A DNA stretch of 64,000 nt from Aspidiotus rigidus (Eukaryota > Arthropoda > Insecta > Hemiptera > Diaspididae), in the NCBI GenBank assembly GCA_035079385.1, contig JAVHKY010000029.1, positions 6,262,001 to 6,326,000 on the forward strand, read 5' to 3'. Each line of letters begins with the position of its first letter. Position 1 is the stretch's first letter. The translations under genes and the position numbers were made by a program. This document shows positions 47,349 through 59,049 of this stretch, in pieces. The notes beneath the pieces were generated by a model. The model saw nothing but the letters and a program-made list of their open reading frames with translations, searched no databases and was not told the origin of the DNA.

Positions 47349-49500
47349 AATACGATGGAACGTAGTTTTGAAGAGTCCATCCAATCTATTCATCCTTTCT
47401 CCGAAGTCCCACTTTTTGCCGGACGGCGTCCTTTTTATTCAAATTACGTCCCCATAAAACAGGTTCTCTGTTGAAATATTCATAAGCAAAACGAGTCGCT
47501 CGATAAAATAACACAGGGCATGTGAACCACTTCGGCCTAACCAACCGATAGGAGAACGCCTTGTGGGGCCGTATAGAATTCGAATAGTATTTTTGAAGAC
47601 CGTAATAGAAAAGTTCAAGATTTGATTTTGAAATTGACTGGCATTGAAAACGTGTTAATCAAAGAATAAGATTATTGTGACAGCGAGTGAGGTTTCCTGA
47701 TAAGAAATATCGAAGGTTACGAAGGTGACGTCAAAAGAGAATAAGCGGTGTCATACGAATGATGAAGTAACAAACTTTTCGCATCGTTCCAAAGCTTGGT
47801 CTCGCACGTATCGTCCGCATCCTTGGAAGACGTGTACTCTTTTTCTGTCAAAAAAATTTTTTATGAGTTCATTAATTCGGCCATGATATTCCCTAATTGC
47901 AGCTGGCAGGGTCAATTATTATAAGTTTGTTTTGAATACTTACAATACGATGTGAAAATTTGCTCAAGAATTACGATTCAGAAAACTCGGAAAAAGACAA
48001 GAGACGAAGTCTGGCAGTCAATGTATATAATTATTACGAAGTACCTGTTCCGTATCAGTATAATGTAATAAAATCAACACCGCTTAAATTCGTGTATTCC
48101 TAAAATCAACATTGTTACATGTGAAATGCAGTACATTATACGTGTAACGATGCACACACAGATACTATAGAGGCGACTGTGGGCGCAGTACGCGTATTTT
48201 AACCATCGCCTCTTCTCTTATTTACTTTTACAATATCAGTCATCTTTTTCGGGTAAATTAGCATTCATTCTCGACACCTTAACGTTACCAGTCGTGTATG
48301 GTTTTATTGCAAGTTGTACAGTTTAACATGTCAAAATTTACGTACATACATTCGGATCGGGAAGCGGATAGCTACCAAAACTTGGTTCGAATAGCGCAGC
48401 GAGAGTCGCTCGTATACAATTCTTAACCGATCGTGTGGGGTATCTCGTAATTGGTATAATTTCGAAACATTGCATATTAGAATTTGAAAGGACAAAAAAA
48501 AAAAAGAACAGATTTTAGAGGTGACAGTCACGCTATTCATAGCTGACAAATCTGCATCATCACAGCGTATTGCAGATTCCGAAGAGAGATCACGAATATT
48601 CGTTGAATAAATTTCAATCTTATTTTACGTTGAAGATAGTAAGGTAGCGATGCATAGATAATGTCTCTTGTGCACTTTTTTTGCTTCTCTCTGTGGCGTG
48701 AGGTTCTTTTCGTGAAACGTGAAACAGACAATTTCGAGTATCCGCGAATTAAATTTTAAATTCGATAAAAATACGGCACCGAAAAAGTACTCAACATTCC
48801 ACAGAACTGTACATTATTGATTCTCTTTCTTTCCTGAGCTTGCTCTTCCTCACTCGGTTCGTCGGTTTCGGTTAAAGGAAATAATAGGTAACGTCTTCAT
48901 CACTTTTTACGAGCGCTGTGGCGTTTGAACTAGTTTCGTATTACGCGTTCTGTATCGAGGATGCGCAGAATTCTTTTCTCGTATTCTCGTATCGAATTAT
49001 CGTCGAACGAGTCCACTAAAAGTCCTTTTTCTTTCTTTTTTTTTTTCATCACATTGTGTATAGGAAACATTAAATAAGCCTACCGGCCTTGACTATGGTA
49101 CAGCAATCTTCCGATCACCGTATTAGCTACAAAGGCGCCGGAAATTTGTTTACCACCGTAGAAAATTATAGAAATCTCATAAAAATTTACACGTAATGAG
49201 TCGAGTTAGAAGAAAAATGAGTCATCTCACAAGGAGAATGAACGTTCACTACTGGCAAAATGCATTTCGAAAAACTAATAAATTTCCATCAATAATAAAA
49301 TTTTATGCGACTTCGAATAGTGGTACTATATTGCTGCGCTTCATCGCACAGGAAATACGGGTGACTTGCGTGCATAAAATCGGTTACACATCAAAGTGTT
49401 GTACACTCACCTACGAATCTGTGAGGGCGCGGATAACTCGAGCAAAGTACACGATATTGCATTTCACGTACGCAGTCGGATTCATTGTTAGAAACTGATT
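47349..49500. other. No recognised gene
   Basis: A family B end fragment (CCCCATAAAACAGGTTCTC) lies near 47450. The rest is unique, moderately CpG-containing sequence without a recognisable exon. Confidence 0.4.
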
Positions 49501-50059
49501 CTTCTGCGAGAAGAGAGGAAATCAGCTTCACCCTTCCTTCTAAAGTTTTCTACAAGAAACTTATTTCGTCTTCAATTTCTCGCCTTCTCTCCATTCTGAG
49601 TTCTCTCCTCACTCTTTTTTTCTGTATAGTGTCCTCATATTCCTTGTAAAACTCTACTTTATGGCATTTTGAGCAGGGCTGAGCACTGGCATGACACGAA
49701 ATCTCCAGCTCAGATTCAAAACTCGTCTCAAAATCCTTTTTGCCTCTCTTGTGTTCCAAACTGTAAGATATGTTTATACCAACAGTTCAGATTTTCTTGT
49801 CTGGTCATGAGACACCTAGATGGAACGGAAAGCAAGAAAGAAACTGTGTAGGACGTTGTTAGAGGTTTTGAAAGAAAGAAGGAATATCACGTGGACTTTT
49901 TCTGAAGATGCATCCCAAGCGATAATAATAGCCAGTTCCGAAATTCCGTTGAACAATATTAATTGTCCCAGAATGATGCATTCACTTGCCGTGCCACCTC
50001 CTCTAACGCCCCTTCCAACCCTACATATCCTGAGTTGACATGAATATCAAGGTAAGAAA

Positions 50060-50165
50060 GTTGAAAATACGGATATCTTCTGCCTTACGAACGGGGTTTG
50101 AATTCACCCACTCCTGAAACAGAAGTCTGTGACTCGAGCTCGGCCACCGGCGGTACCTAACATAT
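50060..50165 (-). repeat. Possible tRNA-derived SINE head
   Basis: On the minus strand GGTGGCCGAGCTCGAGTCAC resembles box A of a tRNA-Ser/Leu type. About 40 bp on, GTGAATTCAAACCCCGTTC resembles box B. No cloverleaf closes, so it is not a functional tRNA. It would be a SINE head or tRNA relic. Confidence 0.35.
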
Positions 50166-51439
50166 CGCTGATGTGTTGCAACTTGATTAGAAATGCTCCA
50201 GCTTCTGAAATTGGAGCACAAAGGCTACATGTCATGATGAAGGCTATCGTAAACGCGCACTCAAGCTACAGAGATGTATCCAGAGTAGATACCCAGGAGA
50301 GTGCAACATCTGAAGGTTGGGCATTATTCTGGAATTTGCGTCGCAAAATTGCGAGACGAGACGAAAATGACGTACGAGTTCCACAATCTGATGAGTCATG
50401 AGTTACCTTTTCGAGGACTTCGAAATATCATTTTCCACTATTGAGCTGCATTCGAAGATCTGACTAGGTGTTCAGGACTCAGTTTAGTAAGGTAATGAAG
50501 AGATGAGGTTCGAGAGAGGGGGAAAGATAGATTGGGCTTTTAGTTAATTCGACTGAGGAAGAAAGAAAATGAGAGTGTGAAAGTAAAGGAGAGGTTCTGC
50601 TACTTCGGTAAAGTTAGGAGACCTCCGAGGATCATTTTGAGCGATGATGGTTCAATCGAATAGTGTTGAGTAATTCGAAAGTGCATCATCCATCTTGTAG
50701 CAATTTATATGGTTATTTAACTGGTGCTGCTCTTGGAAAGATACATGATTTTGAAGACCTTAGTGTACCAGTTTGTATTTCTTTCGTAATTTCGTTGACC
50801 TGATTAAGGAACTTGGACAAATTTTACTCAAGGCGTAAGCTGAGAAATACTTATAGAGCCTATATCTATCGAGAAGGCGCAATGAGCTAGTTGGTGTAAA
50901 ATGCAGTGCATCAGCCTTTAACATTCACATGTAAGAAACTGCGGACGAGGCAAACGAGCAAAGCAAGAATACTAGCCCTACTATTGGTGGAGGAACGTTA
51001 CTATGACCTCATCATGACCGAGATAAATACATCAGAAGTTGATATGATCGGTAGAATCGATCCAAAATCGATCACATTGATATAATATTGATGTAATATG
51101 GTTTCATATAATATTGATATATGCTTTCGTCCGGGCTAGCAGCTGCGAATAAGCGCGCAACTAAGACACTAAAGAAGGACGATATAATACACCCCCAGCA
51201 GTTGATGGTTGCACTTACTTGCATTCAGGTTCTACGTTTCTCGTGACGTCATCAAAGACCAGAAAAATTAAACGTAATGCAGCCATCAGCAGGGGACTTG
51301 ATTCTTGACAAGATGGCGGTTCATGATATCCCAGCTCTTCTTTAGTGTTGCAAAAAGGCTCTATGTATTCATGGGAGTATACAAGGCCACCATTATGGTT
51401 CGAGTTTTGTCCCGCGGTACATCGCAGCACGAATCGAAC

Positions 51440-52240
51440 ATGTTCGACTGATGCTAAAATCTGCTCAGAGGGGTAATTGTGAGGAGTTTGTGAAAACTGG
51501 TTGACAGGAATACGAAAGGATTACAGAGGATGAAGAGTATATAGTTGTGGAGTTGGTGACCGTATCGGAATTGTTACGAGGAGCAAATGGTAGGTGTGAA
51601 GAAACAAAATGATAGGGTTGGATATTTTTCAAGAGCAGGACACGAAAAGAGGTGTTGAACAAATGTGACCTGCGATGAGAAAAGGATGCTCATAGCGAAT
51701 TGGCGCAGGAACACCATTTCTCTCTGATTAAACTTCTAATCAGAGAGAAATGGTATTTCTGCCAGTGGGCAATGAGCATCCTTTTCTCATCGCAGGTCAC
51801 AAATATGTTATCATATTGGGAATGACCTAGAAAAAGATAGGAGGGTGTGAAGCGTGGGGGACTGATTTTGAAGCGGGTGACAAGGAATTCGATTAGAGGA
51901 CCAGGGGACTAGCTTGTCTTTGATAGTTCTTGATTTGTTTGGGCTCTGAGTTTTCATCCAGAAGTCATGCCAAGGGTTGAGAATTGAGGATTGTTTTGAG
52001 GTCAGTAGAACGTCAGAGATTTTTCGGAAGAAAAGAGAATTCTTGGCGGCAAGATCAACCGCGTCATGTTCCGGCAGGTTGATGTGGCATAGAATTCAAT
52101 GGAAAAAGACTGTTGTTACAGTAAATGGAACTGTTTGCAGAAGTAAATGAATGCGTTGAACTAGGGGACAGTAAAATTGTCAAAAACGGGCCCCTTGAAC
52201 TAAAGTATTCAGTATCCCATCTTCAAGCTAGGGGGTTAGT
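51440..52240 (-). mobile_element. LINE-A RNase H to C-terminus, interrupted by a hairpin
   Basis: The minus strand reads CHINLPEHDAVDLAAKNSLF (last RNase H block), then a linker ILNPWHDFWMKTQSPNKSRT. After the hairpin at 51665-51800 it reads VQHLFSCPALEKYPTLS-like text and NNSDTVTNSTTIYS, as in the copies at 59060 and 57060. Confidence 0.65.
51665..51800. mobile_element. 136-bp hairpin insertion in LINE-A
   Basis: GTGACCTGCGATGAGAAAAG and on to TCTCTCTGATTA is followed, after a 6-bp loop, by its inverse ending CGCAGGTCAC. The middle of each arm (about 20 bp) is diverged. LINE-A lies on both sides. ATTT abuts both ends on the minus strand, a possible short target duplication. Confidence 0.7.
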
Positions 52241-52439
52241 TGAGTGAGTGTCCTTCACAGCCGGCAGAAATTGAGAGATGAGAAAGACAAGGCAAGGGTG
52301 TATTGTATTCAGTCGGGTGGTAAAAATGGAGGCGAATGTCTCAATCGGTTATTAATTATGACGTCTCAGTTTGAGTCCAGATTTATATCCGTCCGTAAAG
52401 CAGATCTTGTGGGTCACAAATTCGGTAGAGATAAATATT

Positions 52440-52620
52440 TCTAACAGGGAACATGTTTTATCGGGGGGGGGGGGGGGGTCGGAAAAACGTCCACCGTCCG
52501 GCCCAGCAAAGCTCGGAGCTCAAAAATTTTTCAATTATATAGCTTGGGAGGCGGGACCTGTGCCGTCACAGTTTGATAACGTCATAGGCCAGCCTCGTGA
52601 CGTCACAATCTGATGATGTG
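52440..52620. repeat. Family B element, left end with TGACGTCA
   Basis: AACAGGGAACATGTTTTATC, a G-run, GGAAAAACGTCCACCGTCC, the unit joint TATATAGCTTGGGAGG, then one exact TGACGTCA at 52598-52605 and two variants. The same order recurs at 53000. Confidence 0.75.
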
Positions 52621-52999
52621 ACAGAGTCAGAAATTTGGTAGAGACAAATATTTTTAAAGGGATCTTGTGGAGAGGTACAAGCACGTAACTTTACACAAAG
52701 AGCTACAGCAACACAGAACTGAAACAAATGTTTATTGGCAAAGAACAACCGACGGGCAGAATTAGAAAATTTTTCCGACAAAAAAACCAAATGTGGAAAT
52801 AAAAGTATAAATTTTTAAAAAAAGAATAATTATAAAGGAGTGGTCGAAACAAAAGATAAAAAAAAACGGGTTAAAACAAAGAAAACTAAACGAATACCAG
52901 GTGAGGCCTGTATAAGTCTGAAAAAGCAGAAAAGCGAGCTGTAGTGAGTTTGTAAGGAGTCGACCGGTTTCGATCGTGCGCGGAAGATCATCATCAGGA

Positions 53000-53960
53000 A
53001 GGAACTACCTGTTTTATCGGGGGGAGGGAGTCGGGAAAAACGTCCACTATAATGCCGGCCCGTAAAGCTACCTCGAAAATTTTCCAAGCCCCCCTCCTAT
53101 CATATATAGCTTGGGAGGTGGAGCCTGTGACGTCACAGTTTGATAACGTCATAGGTCTCCCTTGTGACATCACAATCTGATGACGTCACAGATCAGTTTT
53201 GCTTTTCTTTGTCTTCCTCGTGTCATATATATAGCTTCAGTGTGTGGCGTATGACGTCACAGTTTGATAATGTCATGGGTCATCCTTGTGATGTCACAAT
53301 CTGATGACTCTGATGACGTCATAGTCAGTCTTGTGACGTCACAATCTGAAGATTTCATAGAGATCAGTTTTAAAAGTTCTCCTCCTATTATACATAGCTC
53401 CAAAGTCCATGCCTTTAACGTCACAATTGGATAACTTCATGTGTCGTCGTTGTGACGAGATCAGTTTTTTCTTTTCTAAGTCTTCGTCGTATCATGTATA
53501 GGTTGAGGGCGAGGCCTGTGACGTCACACTTTAATAACGTCATGGGTCAGCTTTGTGACGTCACAATCTGATGACGTCATAGATCAATTTCTTTTCAAGT
53601 TCACCTCCTATTATATATAACCCACCTCAGCCTTGTGACGTCACAACCTATATTTTTCAGATCCATGTGCGCCCTAAAACAGGTCCCGGCCACCCCTCGT
53701 TTAACTCCGTTAAAGAACCAAATCCCCCTCCTATTATATACATATAGCTCCAAAGTCCGGGATTGTGACGTCAAATTTTGATAACGTCATAGGTCATCTC
53801 TGTGATGTCACAATCTACATTTTTCAGATCCATATGCTCCATGAAACAGGTTCTGTGCCACCTCTTGTGCAACTCCGTTAGTGAATTAAATCCCCTTCCT
53901 ATCATAATTATACAGCTTCGAAGGTCGGGGTTGTGACGTCATTATATGATGACGTCATAA
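53000..53960. repeat. Family B TGACGTCA array
   Basis: It starts CTACCTGTTTTATCGGGGGG. From 53128 to 53957 there are 12 exact TGACGTCA octamers: 53128, 53181, 53252, 53314, 53334, 53519, 53556, 53572, 53636, 53766, 53934 and 53950. Several one-base variants lie between. Many occur as pairs 16 bp apart (for example 53556/53572, 53934/53950), separated by CAATCTGA-like spacers. Pairs alternate with CTCCTATCATATATAGCTT joints. AAACAGGT...CTCGTTTAACTCCGTTA motifs, the inverse of the family's left end, occur at 53678 and 53843. Confidence 0.85.
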
Positions 53961-55633
53961 ATCTGATACGTAAAAATTTTTCATGAGTTGTCCAGAATGG
54001 TAGCCAGATAAAGTCGAATACCTGGAAAGTTTCGTTTGGCGCGTAAAATCGATCTCAAATAGTAGAAATTGCGAATCAAAAAATCAAAATGTTCTACCCA
54101 GTAATGTATCTTCGAACGCACGACAATATCCTAGTAGTGTTTTTGGAATAAAAAATTTATGTTACCTAGAATCGGTACGATTGGCTGGAGGTTTAAAAAT
54201 TTGTTCACCAAGCTCTGAATCAAAATTTCGTCTCGCGGTGCTTCTCCTCTTTGGCACTAGGTACAAGTGAAGAAATTTGTCGAGCAAATTCAAGGTGGGC
54301 ATTCGTTCGTACTCTTGTATAGTGGGGACCAAACTGCGAGTTCAATTCTCACTCAACTCGATCATTTACCTTAATTTCTGTTTTTGTCTGCGGCTCCCGA
54401 TTTGCCATTGACTAGCGCGAGCATTTGTCGTCAAAAGTTTACTTAATAAATCCGTTCGCAATATCGAAAGTGATGGAAAATACGCATATGACAACAATTG
54501 TACGGCCGAGTCGAAAGGTTTTAAATAACATTAAAACCAGTAACTGTATGTCGTGCTAAATTGAATAGTCGAGCAATTCAATCCCATTTGTCATCGTGTT
54601 TTTTTCTTATATTCAACAACACGACCTTATTTTTCACTCTTTTTTTTCTGCCCGCTTTTTAATCTTATTAAAATAAAATTACAGCAGATAGGTAGGTGTT
54701 TTTTTTTTTTTTTTTTTCGTCCAAAAGGAAACTGTTGTGTACATTATGCAGGTACTGTGTACTCGTATAATATAAATACTACTTTATTTTTCGGGCATCG
54801 TACCACAGAAGACGTCGGAGGTACGCTCGCACGAAGCCGTCGCATTGCCGCCGATGCGTCACGAATGCAAACGACGTGAACCGATGTTAAAATAGCGCGA
54901 CACAACTTCCGCGAAATTCAAAACACATTTTCAAGTTATTTCATGTTCAACTTCACTCTCCGGTAAAAGATTTTCCCAACCGAAAGGAACATGTGTTGTT
55001 CGCGCTCTTTCTAATTTCACACGATGTTTTCTCGTAGTTCGAGAATTTTTTTTTAATCGAATTATTTCGATATACCCGTCGCTCTTGCGCGGGGCTTTGA
55101 AAAATTCTGAAAGGGGGGGTTTGCAAAAAAGAGAGAAAAAAATGAACTACCGGCATGTGATTTCTTATTCTAAAGCAATTCGCTCACAGTGACTGTAAAA
55201 ATTCGCGCTAAATTTTCCGAATTTTTTTTTTTCTCCTGTACCTCGTGTTCTGGATTTAAATTCTCATTTCGGAACTCGCGCGTAACTCTGTTCTCGTATT
55301 TGTTGGTTTTTTTCCCTCCACCCTCTCCTTCAACCCTCTTGATCTCGGTGCAGAAGTTTGTTTTTGTTTTTGGCGAAAAGCGGTCGAGTTCTCTACAAAC
55401 GAAAAAATTGTTTCAACAAAATAGGTTTCCGTGTTTAGAGTGAAATGCACTACCTCATCAAAGAGTGTAGAAGTATAGTTTTGGTTAAACTCGAATAACC
55501 GGCGCATCCGACGTCGAGTAAAATCCTTTGAGATTTAATACCGCCAAAGTACCTACTTGTAGTTCTGAAAAGTGCGTGCTCTAATTACACAGAAGATATT
55601 AACCGGGAAAACTCAGGGCGCTGTAATTCGACG
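53961..55633. other. Unique region upstream of the signal-peptide exon
   Basis: No repeat family is recognised apart from a T-run at 54700. It becomes CpG-containing near 54800-54900 (GCCGTCGCATTGCCGCCGAT). Together with the exon at 55634 this suggests a promoter and 5' leader, but no defined core element was identified. Confidence 0.35.
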
Positions 55634-55709
55634 ATGACACCGAAAATTGTTGTCATAGCGATAGCGTTACTATTGCAGCAGTTTAGCACTACTTTGTCGC
55701 AAGGAACAG
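55634..55709 (+). CDS. Probable first coding exon with signal peptide
   Basis: The ATG at 55634 opens a 25-codon frame reading MTPKIVVIAIALLLQQFSTT, then a short polar end. The pattern is a basic n-region, hydrophobic core and small residues before a likely cleavage site. A GTAATT donor follows at 55710 and leaves phase 1. No other exon of this gene is visible to the right. The phase would fit directly onto LDLa-type phase 1-1 exons, so it could be an alternative first exon of the perlecan gene, or the start of another secreted-protein gene that runs off the window. The upstream 900 bp is unique sequence and a plausible promoter region. Confidence 0.45.
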
Positions 55710-57040
55710 GTAATTTAATTTGTAATTTTATGAAGTACGTACGTATTTTTCGAGTAGATATCTATTATCGGTCGGGTTCAGTTTTTTTTAAACGTTGTAT
55801 TGTAGGCATTAATATTATATTGGTATATAGGCATACCCTGTCGTAGATTTAGAATTTCATTGATAGATAACTAACATCATTTTTTTTTTTGTCTCCCTCT
55901 CGAAGATTTCTAGCTCGATATCGTGTAAGGGATGGGAAAATAGTGCTGTAGTTGTTGCTCGCGACCTACCAACAGGTTGTTAGCGTGGCTTATCTTTTCA
56001 CGTAGCCGTAGATTTGAAGGGGATGATTTTTATATACGTATTATTGAAGGACCCGCTATTGCGTAACGATTAAAGAGGAATAATGCCTTCATTTCGCTGT
56101 TGATGCGGTTATATTATTATGTATTTTGATGCGCATGTAAACGCTCGCTGTCTACCCCGGCTGTCCGGGTGCATTGGCTGAATAGACGAGGGAACTTTTA
56201 CCGTCGAGGTGCCATCACTTCCGGCCGTTTTCTGTAGCCTCTTCTTCTGTATTCAGCCGACGGATAATGGATAAGATTTTCATCCGTTATATGCATGCTC
56301 TATGTACGGTGAAGAAATATTGCACGACACATTTTCTGTGATGTTAACATTATTATTTTGACAAAGTCGTTAAACGCGTGAAAAGGTAAAATGAAACCTG
56401 TCTGCGATGGACGATATTGGTTTGTTTTGATCGCCTCCCCTCGCGCGGTCAGTGTAATTATGCACGAGAATTGTCATACGTGAGAACGTAGTCTCTTCTA
56501 TTGAAGGGGGAAGATAAGCTGTCGATTAACCATCTCCTGTCTCATCCCGTCTTTTGGAATAGAAGATCTTTGTTAGAGAATCGATGATTCTATACCGGCT
56601 CGGATAAGGATGCTGGTTTGACGAATTGTTGTTTCGATGACAAGAATGAGGAACCGAACGACTCTTGTGTGGCCTCGGTATTTCTTTCGTGTGTGTATTC
56701 TGAACGAGTGTACGGGGAAGGATTTTGTGAAAAGAGTCGGAAGTTTTACCAGCGAAGTGGGTCCCTAATCGGAACTTGCTTCGCGAGATGAAAGTTTTTA
56801 CGAATCATTCATGAGAAAGTGAAATGAAACTCCTCCTTTTTGGAAACCTCCCCCTGTCTCCTTTCCTACCTATTTTTTCATATTTGTAAGATTTGAGTTT
56901 CAAAATCCATAATTAAGCACATAATTTCTTGATGACGTTGGAGTGAGGAACCAAAGTTTATTTTTCGCCTTCTATGTAGCGTTGGTATTTAGGGGCGAGT
57001 TTGGTGGATTTTGGGAGGAATTTTGTGAGGGAATTTGGGA
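55710..57040. other. First intron of the 55634 exon, no recognised feature
   Basis: Starts with GTAATTTAATT. No further exon or repeat is recognised up to the LINE-A fragment at 57041. Confidence 0.4.
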
Positions 57041-57400
57041 TTCTTCTAATGAAGCTGTCCAAATCTAGCCCCCCTGCGGTCTTCCCTTATTGCCCCATCC
57101 TTAAAAATAACTCAGACGTGATATCCCTCTCCCTCCAATACATTCGGAACACCTACTTTTTTTCAGTCATATTAAGGAAAAAAAAAAAGAAAAAAATCTG
57201 ATACAATAGACAAAATGTTCCTTTTAATTATATTGAATTATGATTAGAATAACAATAGCCCGCTTTTACTTTACTTTAAATTCAAACATAAGTAATTAAA
57301 TCTACAATCTTGTAAAATTCGAGCGAATAGCCCTTTTGAGCAGCTAAAAGCTCGTTGAAAATGAAATTAAAAATTAAAAAAAAAGAAAAGAATATAGCCT
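57041..57400 (+). mobile_element. LINE-A 3' end with A-rich tail
   Basis: The frame gives NNSDVISLSLQYIRNTYFFS, the last residues of LINE-A. The 3' UTR contains ATAGCCC twice and AAAGCTCGTTGAAAATGAAATT, then an A-rich tail. The same layout is at 3110-3525. Confidence 0.7.
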
Positions 57401-57649
57401 TTTTTGTGGAGAGAGTGGGGTCCGTGCTGCGCGCCACCTGTCTCCCTTCTTGCTTTCACAGTTCGAATAATTTTTGTTCGGAAATCAATTATTTAGCCCT
57501 TGTTCTGATAATTTGAAGAATTTTTGTCTCGATGATTTTAGAATGGAGAACCAAAACTATAATTTTACTTAACGATGGTTTTCAAGCTTGACACTTACGT
57601 GATCTGTACATCTTTTTAGCAGGGAACCCCCTATTCCTTTTATTGAACG

Positions 57650-58170
57650 GTCATTTTCAGAAAACGTCCGCGTCCACATCCACTCATTTGTGACGTCGTC
57701 ATTTTCGGGCAATTGTCTAGACTAGGGCTTAAAATTTTCTTGATCTGCGTTCGACTTTGATTGTTATGTTACCTTGTATAAAAAAGTTTGTCTAGGCTAA
57801 GCACCCGTTGTACGTATATTTTGTCGGGGGTTATGCTGAGGAAACGTCCGTGTAGTTATCATTTTCAAGTAAATGTCGAGGAATTCGAATTTTTGCAATC
57901 GAATTGGATGACGTCATCAATAATCATCTTAGGTTACGTCAAATTGGACAATAATTTTGTCTTGGCTAAATAATAGCAATAAATCTATGTCTGGTTATTG
58001 GAACTTTCCTAGTATTGGGAGAGTCCTTTTCAGAATACGTCCGCGTCCGTTCATTTGTGACGTCATCATTTCCGGGGAATTGCCTAGGGCTCAGAATTTT
58101 CTTGATCCGCATTCGGCTTTAATTGTTAATGTTATACCTCGCATAAAAAAATTTGCCTAGGCTAGATAAA
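57650..58170 (+). repeat. Three tandem ~185-bp units with TGACGTCA
   Basis: Units start near 57656, 57838 and 58031 with CAGAAAACGTCCGCGTCC-like sequence. Each carries TGACGTCG or TGACGTCATCA in its first third to half and ends in GTCTAGGCTA/GCCTAGGCTA. Exact octamers are at 57909-57916 and 58068-58075. The GTCC segment links them to family B. Confidence 0.65.
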
Positions 58171-58559
58171 GCAAGCAACAGCAAATTAATTAAAACTCGC
58201 TGCCATTGCACTTCTGCAATGGCGTATATTATGTTTTTTTATATGTGTATTCTAAATGAAAAAAACGTCACCTTGATGGTTTTTCCTCATTATAAATAAA
58301 TAAATAAATGAATGTGAGGCGATCTGAGAAACCATACGTAAACTCGCTTCAACTCTTTTTTGTGCATTTTCAAAATATAGAGGATAGTTTTCTGAATCTA
58401 CAAAAAATTTTCCTCATGGGTTGAAAATTCTCTGAGACATCATCTTTCGAAGTTACAACATTTAAAAAATGAATTTTGAGAAAGAAAATTGTCCGCTTAT
58501 TCGCCCTCCCCCCTTCGTGGTCTAGCATACAATATTTCAAGCCAACAGCCGAAATAGAA

Positions 58560-58795
58560 CCTTCTATCACATCAAAAGTGCCCCATCCTATCATTTATAG
58601 CTCGAAAGTGAAAATTCCTCCAAGCCCCCTTTCATCATGTATAGCTTGGAAGTGGAAATTTTTCCAAGTTTCCCTCCTATATACGTAGCCCGGGGGCAGA
58701 AATTTTTCTAAGTCCCATGTTTTGCCTCCCGGCGTCCGGCGCCCGTCATCTTTCTTCAATTTACCCTCCCATAAAACAGGTTCCCTGTTAAAAGA
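58560..58795. repeat. Family B element
   Basis: Three 45-bp-type units (ATTTATAGCTCGAAAGTG, GTATAGCTTGGAAGTGG, TACGTAGCCCGGGGGC), then the GC-rich CCGGCGTCCGGCGCCCGTCA and the inverse end CCCATAAAACAGGTTCCCTG. Confidence 0.75.
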
Positions 58796-59049
58796 AGAAA
58801 TATTCGAAGGAATAAATCTGTGGTGAACTCAGGGAAGATTTCATCAAGGGAATCGGAATTTTTTAAACGAAAATAGTCTAACGCTGTGTTCTTCAACCAG
58901 CTTTTTGCTCGTAAGCCCAACTTAGGTTCTTTTTTTAATTTACAAGCTATGTGACTACTCAGAACGGGTCATCAGCCAGTATTAATTTATTTGTAAAATA
59001 ATTATACGTAATACTATTACATGGAGAGAAGCTGGAAGCGAAGGTAGTT

